DNA of 64,000 bases, taken from positions 48,013 through 112,012 of the forward strand of contig JAJRPI010000096.1 in the NCBI GenBank assembly GCA_024280895.1, read 5' to 3'. Origin of the DNA: Alphaproteobacteria bacterium. GTDB taxonomy: Bacteria > Pseudomonadota > Alphaproteobacteria > Rhizobiales > JAKIUO01. Below the pieces are notes generated by a model. It was given only the letters and a program-made list of their open reading frames with translations. It had not been told where the DNA came from and did not search any database. The position numbers and the translations under genes were made by a program. This document shows, one piece after another, positions 60,982-64,000 of the stretch (positions are counted from its first letter, which is position 1; each line of letters starts with the position of its first letter).

Positions 60982-61977
60982 TTAATTGGCAGCTTGTGCT
61001 GACTTGATGAGATCGGCACCGATATCACCTTCAAACTTTTTCCAAACTGGCTTGAGTGCGGCGACCCATGCTTTGCGTTGGTCAGCGTTGAGGGTGCGAA
61101 CTTTACTGCCAGCAGCAATGATTTTTTGTTTGTTGGCTTCGTTCACAGCGGTTGATTCGCCGTTACGGGTCGTCGTGACTTCTTTCAAAATTTTCAAGAA
61201 CTGGGTGCGCACATCTGGTTTGAGGCTATCCAGCCATTTGACCGATGTCACAACAAGATAGTCGATGATGCCGTGATTTGTTTCAGTCACACCGTCTTGT
61301 ACTTCAAAGAATTTTTTACCGTAAATATTGGACCAGGTGTTTTCCTGACCATCAATAACTTTGGTTTGCAAGCCGCCATAAACTTCCTTGAAGGACATTT
61401 TTTGCGGGTTGGCACCAAGTTGGGTAAACTGGGCAACAAGCACGTCAGATGCCTGCACACGAAATTTGAGACCCTTGGCGTCTGAAGGTTTGATCAGCGG
61501 GCGCGAGGCAGACATCTGCTTCATGCCATTATGCCAAAATTCCAGTCCTTGCAGACCGCGTTTGACCATGGAACTTTTGAGTTTTTGTCCAGCGGCTGAA
61601 TTTTGAAACTTGTCGACCGCATTGATGTCGTTAAACATGAAAGGCAGATCGAAAATCCGGAATTTCTTGGTGAATTTCTCGAATTTTGACAAGGATGGAG
61701 CTGCCAGCTGCACATCGCCGTTCAGCAAAGCTTCGAGCACTTTCTTGTCTCCATAAAGAGATGAGTTGGGAAAAACCTGCATGCAGGCTTTGCCATTCAT
61801 TTCTGCATTGACGCGCTTTTCCAAAAGAGTAGCGGCAATACCCTTTGGATGCTTGTCAGTGTTTGTCACATGAGAAAACTTGATGACAATTTCGCCAGCA
61901 TCGCAATTGGCCAATGCACTGGTTGTGCTGATGGCAAAGACACTTGCGGCAGCGGTTAAAATTTTCAGGAAACGCAT
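60982..61977 (-). CDS. dctP: TRAP transporter substrate-binding protein (DctP)
   Basis: IVIKFSHVTNTDKHPKGIAATLLEKRVNA; QENTWSNIYGKKFFEVQDGVTETNHG. Confidence 0.94.
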   Translation of the reverse strand: MRFLKILTAAASVFAISTTSALANCDAGEIVIKFSHVTNTDKHPKGIAATLLEKRVNAEMNGKACMQVFPNSSLYGDKKVLEALLNGDVQLAAPSLSKFEKFTKKFRIFDLPFMFNDINAVDKFQNSAAGQKLKSSMVKRGLQGLEFWHNGMKQMSASRPLIKPSDAKGLKFRVQASDVLVAQFTQLGANPQKMSFKEVYGGLQTKVIDGQENTWSNIYGKKFFEVQDGVTETNHGIIDYLVVTSVKWLDSLKPDVRTQFLKILKEVTTTRNGESTAVNEANKQKIIAAGSKVRTLNADQRKAWVAALKPVWKKFEGDIGADLIKSAQAAN

Positions 61978-62182
61978 GGTTCCATCCTCCAGGTGTGGTT
62001 CATTTACATTTGATGCCCCAGATTGATATCTGACGCATAATCACAACATCTAAGACGTATCAGGGGGAGCGCTGCAAGGGGGAGAGGGGTGAAAAACGCC
62101 AAGCTCCAGCGAACAACAGCGCTATTGGGTAGAAATGGTGCCAATTGTTCTGGAAAGACGGGATATTTCTACCCATTGGTTT

Positions 62183-63538
62183 TTAATCCCGGGTTTCTTC
62201 GCTATCAGCACCGAAATCTTCGCGGGAAAGGCCATATTTTTGCATCTTGTCATAAAGAGATTTGCGAGAAAGCCCAAGCGATTGGTACGTCTGTTTCAAA
62301 CTACCGCCATTGGCGGTTAGTTCAGCGGCAATGATATTGCGCTCAAATTCACCTACCTGCTCAGCTAATATTTGCTCATGGGGGGCCTTATTGATTACTT
62401 CGAAGCTATCGAGACCAAGAACATAGCGATCAGCAGCATTGCGCAACTCGCGCACATTTCCCGGCCAATTTTTATTGGTAAGGCGGGCAAGAGTGGCTGG
62501 AGGGACCTCCAGGGGATCACGTCGATATCTGGCAGCCGCTTCATTGACGAGATGGATAAACAGGCGCGGAATATCTTCTTTGCGCTCTGCAACTGCTGGC
62601 ATGCGCAGGGTCACAACATTGAGACGATATAAAAGATCCTGACGAAACCCTCCCTTTTGCGCCAATTGTTCAAGGTCGGATTTGCTGGAGGCGATAAAGC
62701 GCACATCAAGTTCAATCTGTTCATTGGAGCCCAGCCGGGTGATCATTTTTTCTTGCACAGCGCGCAGCAGTTTGACCTGCAACTCGATTGGCATGCTTTC
62801 CACTTCATCGAGAAAAACGGTGCCGCGTTTGGCATGTTCGAATTTGCCATAGCGCGCCCGAATGGCACCAGGAAACGCCCCGGCTTCATGGCCAAATAAT
62901 TCGCTTTCGATGAGATCAGCTGGCAGGGCTCCGCAATTGATCGCCACGAACGGTTGGTCGCGCCGCTCGCTGATGGCGTGCAAGGCTCGCGCAGCAACTT
63001 CCTTGCCGGTGCCGGTATCGCCGAAGATCAAGACATCTGCCTGGGTTTGCGCCACGGCACGGATCTGGCGTCTGATTTCGACCATGACAGGGGCACGTCC
63101 CATTAGCCGCGCTTCCAGCTTGTCGCGCCCGCCAACAGCCGAGCGCAGTTTGCGGATTTCCAGGGTCATCTGGCGCTTTTCCAGGGCGCGCCCAACCACT
63201 TTGGCAAGATGGACCGGAGCAAACGGCTTTTCGATAAAATCATAAGCGCCCGCCCGCATGGCTTCCACCGCCAATTGCACATCTCCATGGCCGGTTATCA
63301 ACACGACCGGTAGTTCAGGGTCAATCTCAAGCAGGTTTTGCATGAGCGCCATGCCATCCATATCAGGCATGCGTATATCGGTCACCACGACCCCATAGAA
63401 ATTGCGGCTGACGAAATCGGCGACCTGTTTGGCAGAGGAAAAGCATTTGACGTCATAGCCGGCCAGATCAAGCGCCTGCTGCGAGGCAATGCGCAAATGC
63501 TCTTCGTCATCGACAAACAGGACACAGGGGTTGGTCAT
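62183..63538 (-). CDS. dctD: Sigma-54-dependent response regulator DctD-like
   Basis: FVDDEEHLR; GDTGTGKEVAARALH; LFGHEAGAFPGA (GAFTGA region, T to P); C-terminal Fis-type HTH. Confidence 0.93.
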   Translation of the reverse strand: MTNPCVLFVDDEEHLRIASQQALDLAGYDVKCFSSAKQVADFVSRNFYGVVVTDIRMPDMDGMALMQNLLEIDPELPVVLITGHGDVQLAVEAMRAGAYDFIEKPFAPVHLAKVVGRALEKRQMTLEIRKLRSAVGGRDKLEARLMGRAPVMVEIRRQIRAVAQTQADVLIFGDTGTGKEVAARALHAISERRDQPFVAINCGALPADLIESELFGHEAGAFPGAIRARYGKFEHAKRGTVFLDEVESMPIELQVKLLRAVQEKMITRLGSNEQIELDVRFIASSKSDLEQLAQKGGFRQDLLYRLNVVTLRMPAVAERKEDIPRLFIHLVNEAAARYRRDPLEVPPATLARLTNKNWPGNVRELRNAADRYVLGLDSFEVINKAPHEQILAEQVGEFERNIIAAELTANGGSLKQTYQSLGLSRKSLYDKMQKYGLSREDFGADSEETRD

Positions 63539-64000
63539 TGGATGGCCTCACTTGATTTCGCGCTCTGGGGTTTGAGTTTAATCACGAAAACCGCTCCCCC
63601 GTCTTGGTGGTTGCGACCGCTTAGTTCACCGCCAAAATCCTTGACGATATTATAGGAGATCGATAGCCCCAGCCCAAGGCCCTTGCCCACGCCTTTGGTG
63701 GTAAAAAAAGGATCGAAAATCTGGTTCGCCGCCTCACGTTCAATACCGGTACCAAAATCGCGGACCGACAGCGTGATATATTGCTTACCACGTGCGGCTT
63801 TAATTTCGACTTTGGGTTGCGGCAAGTCTTCCATCGCATCAAGGCTGTTACCAATCAGGTTGACCAGCACTTGTTGCAGCCGCACCTGACCACCAACCAC
63901 CCACAGTTCCTCGCGCGGCAGGTCGACAGATATTTTGGCACCGATGGCCTCGATGCGTGTTGCAAGAATTTCAAGCGCATCATTGATGATGGTTTTGAGA
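63535..64000 (-). CDS. dctB: Sensor histidine kinase DctB-like, C-terminal fragment (5' end outside window)
   Basis: QVRLQQVLVNLIGNSLDAM; RDFGTGI; FTTKGVGKGLGLGLSIS; frame open to the window edge. Confidence 0.9.
   Translation of the reverse strand, partial: LKTIINDALEILATRIEAIGAKISVDLPREELWVVGGQVRLQQVLVNLIGNSLDAMEDLPQPKVEIKAARGKQYITLSVRDFGTGIEREAANQIFDPFFTTKGVGKGLGLGLSISYNIVKDFGGELSGRNHQDGGAVFVIKLKPQSAKSSEAIQ

Noticed and set aside
61978-62182. Sigma-54 promoter upstream of dctP (TTGGCACCATTTCTACCC on the minus strand)
   Set aside because: The TGGCAC half is present but no TTGC follows at the required spacing; not called.
1-64000. CRISPR arrays, rRNA/tRNA genes, prophage, IS elements or toxin-antitoxin/defence islands
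   Set aside because: No regularly spaced repeats, tRNA/rRNA signatures, transposase, integrase or defence-system genes were recognised. The many antisense and shadow ORFs in the track lie over confident CDS.

Overview
This 64 kb window looks like an origin-proximal chromosomal segment of an alphaproteobacterium, probably Rhizobiales/Hyphomicrobiales. Placement is inferred from protein families and gene order. Gene order: leuS(3' end)-lptE-holA-small secreted ORF-parB-parA-rsmG-mnmG-mnmE-rho-hemJ-hemE-[candidate oriC]-maf, then an ordinary mix of housekeeping and accessory genes: his genes (hisB, DUF2628, hisH, hisA, hisF), ispG, ftsK, lolA, xthA, nth, ppk2, purC, an LppC-like protein, rsmI, tolC, queD, queE, a Fe3+-type ABC importer, and a DctPQM TRAP transporter with DctD and a partial DctB. 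I saw no rRNA, tRNA, CRISPR array, prophage or intact IS element. Items most worth a second look: (1) four parS palindromes and a hemE/maf intergenic region with three one-mismatch DnaA boxes and six GANTC sites (candidate oriC); (2) a bacterial LCIB-like (theta-type) carbonic anhydrase candidate; (3) a preQ1-I riboswitch candidate controlling a 44-aa leader ORF whose stop overlaps the queD start (TGATG); (4) a four-hairpin candidate ncRNA between lolA and xthA; (5) a composite intergenic palindromic repeat family with five copies; (6) a GGCT-like pseudogene with an 8-bp repeat expansion plus a nonsense codon; (7) an apparent one-base frameshift in a DUF2244 gene; (8) a phospholipase C-like/DUF4332 fusion. 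No tools were run; family calls rest on motif recognition from the supplied translations.
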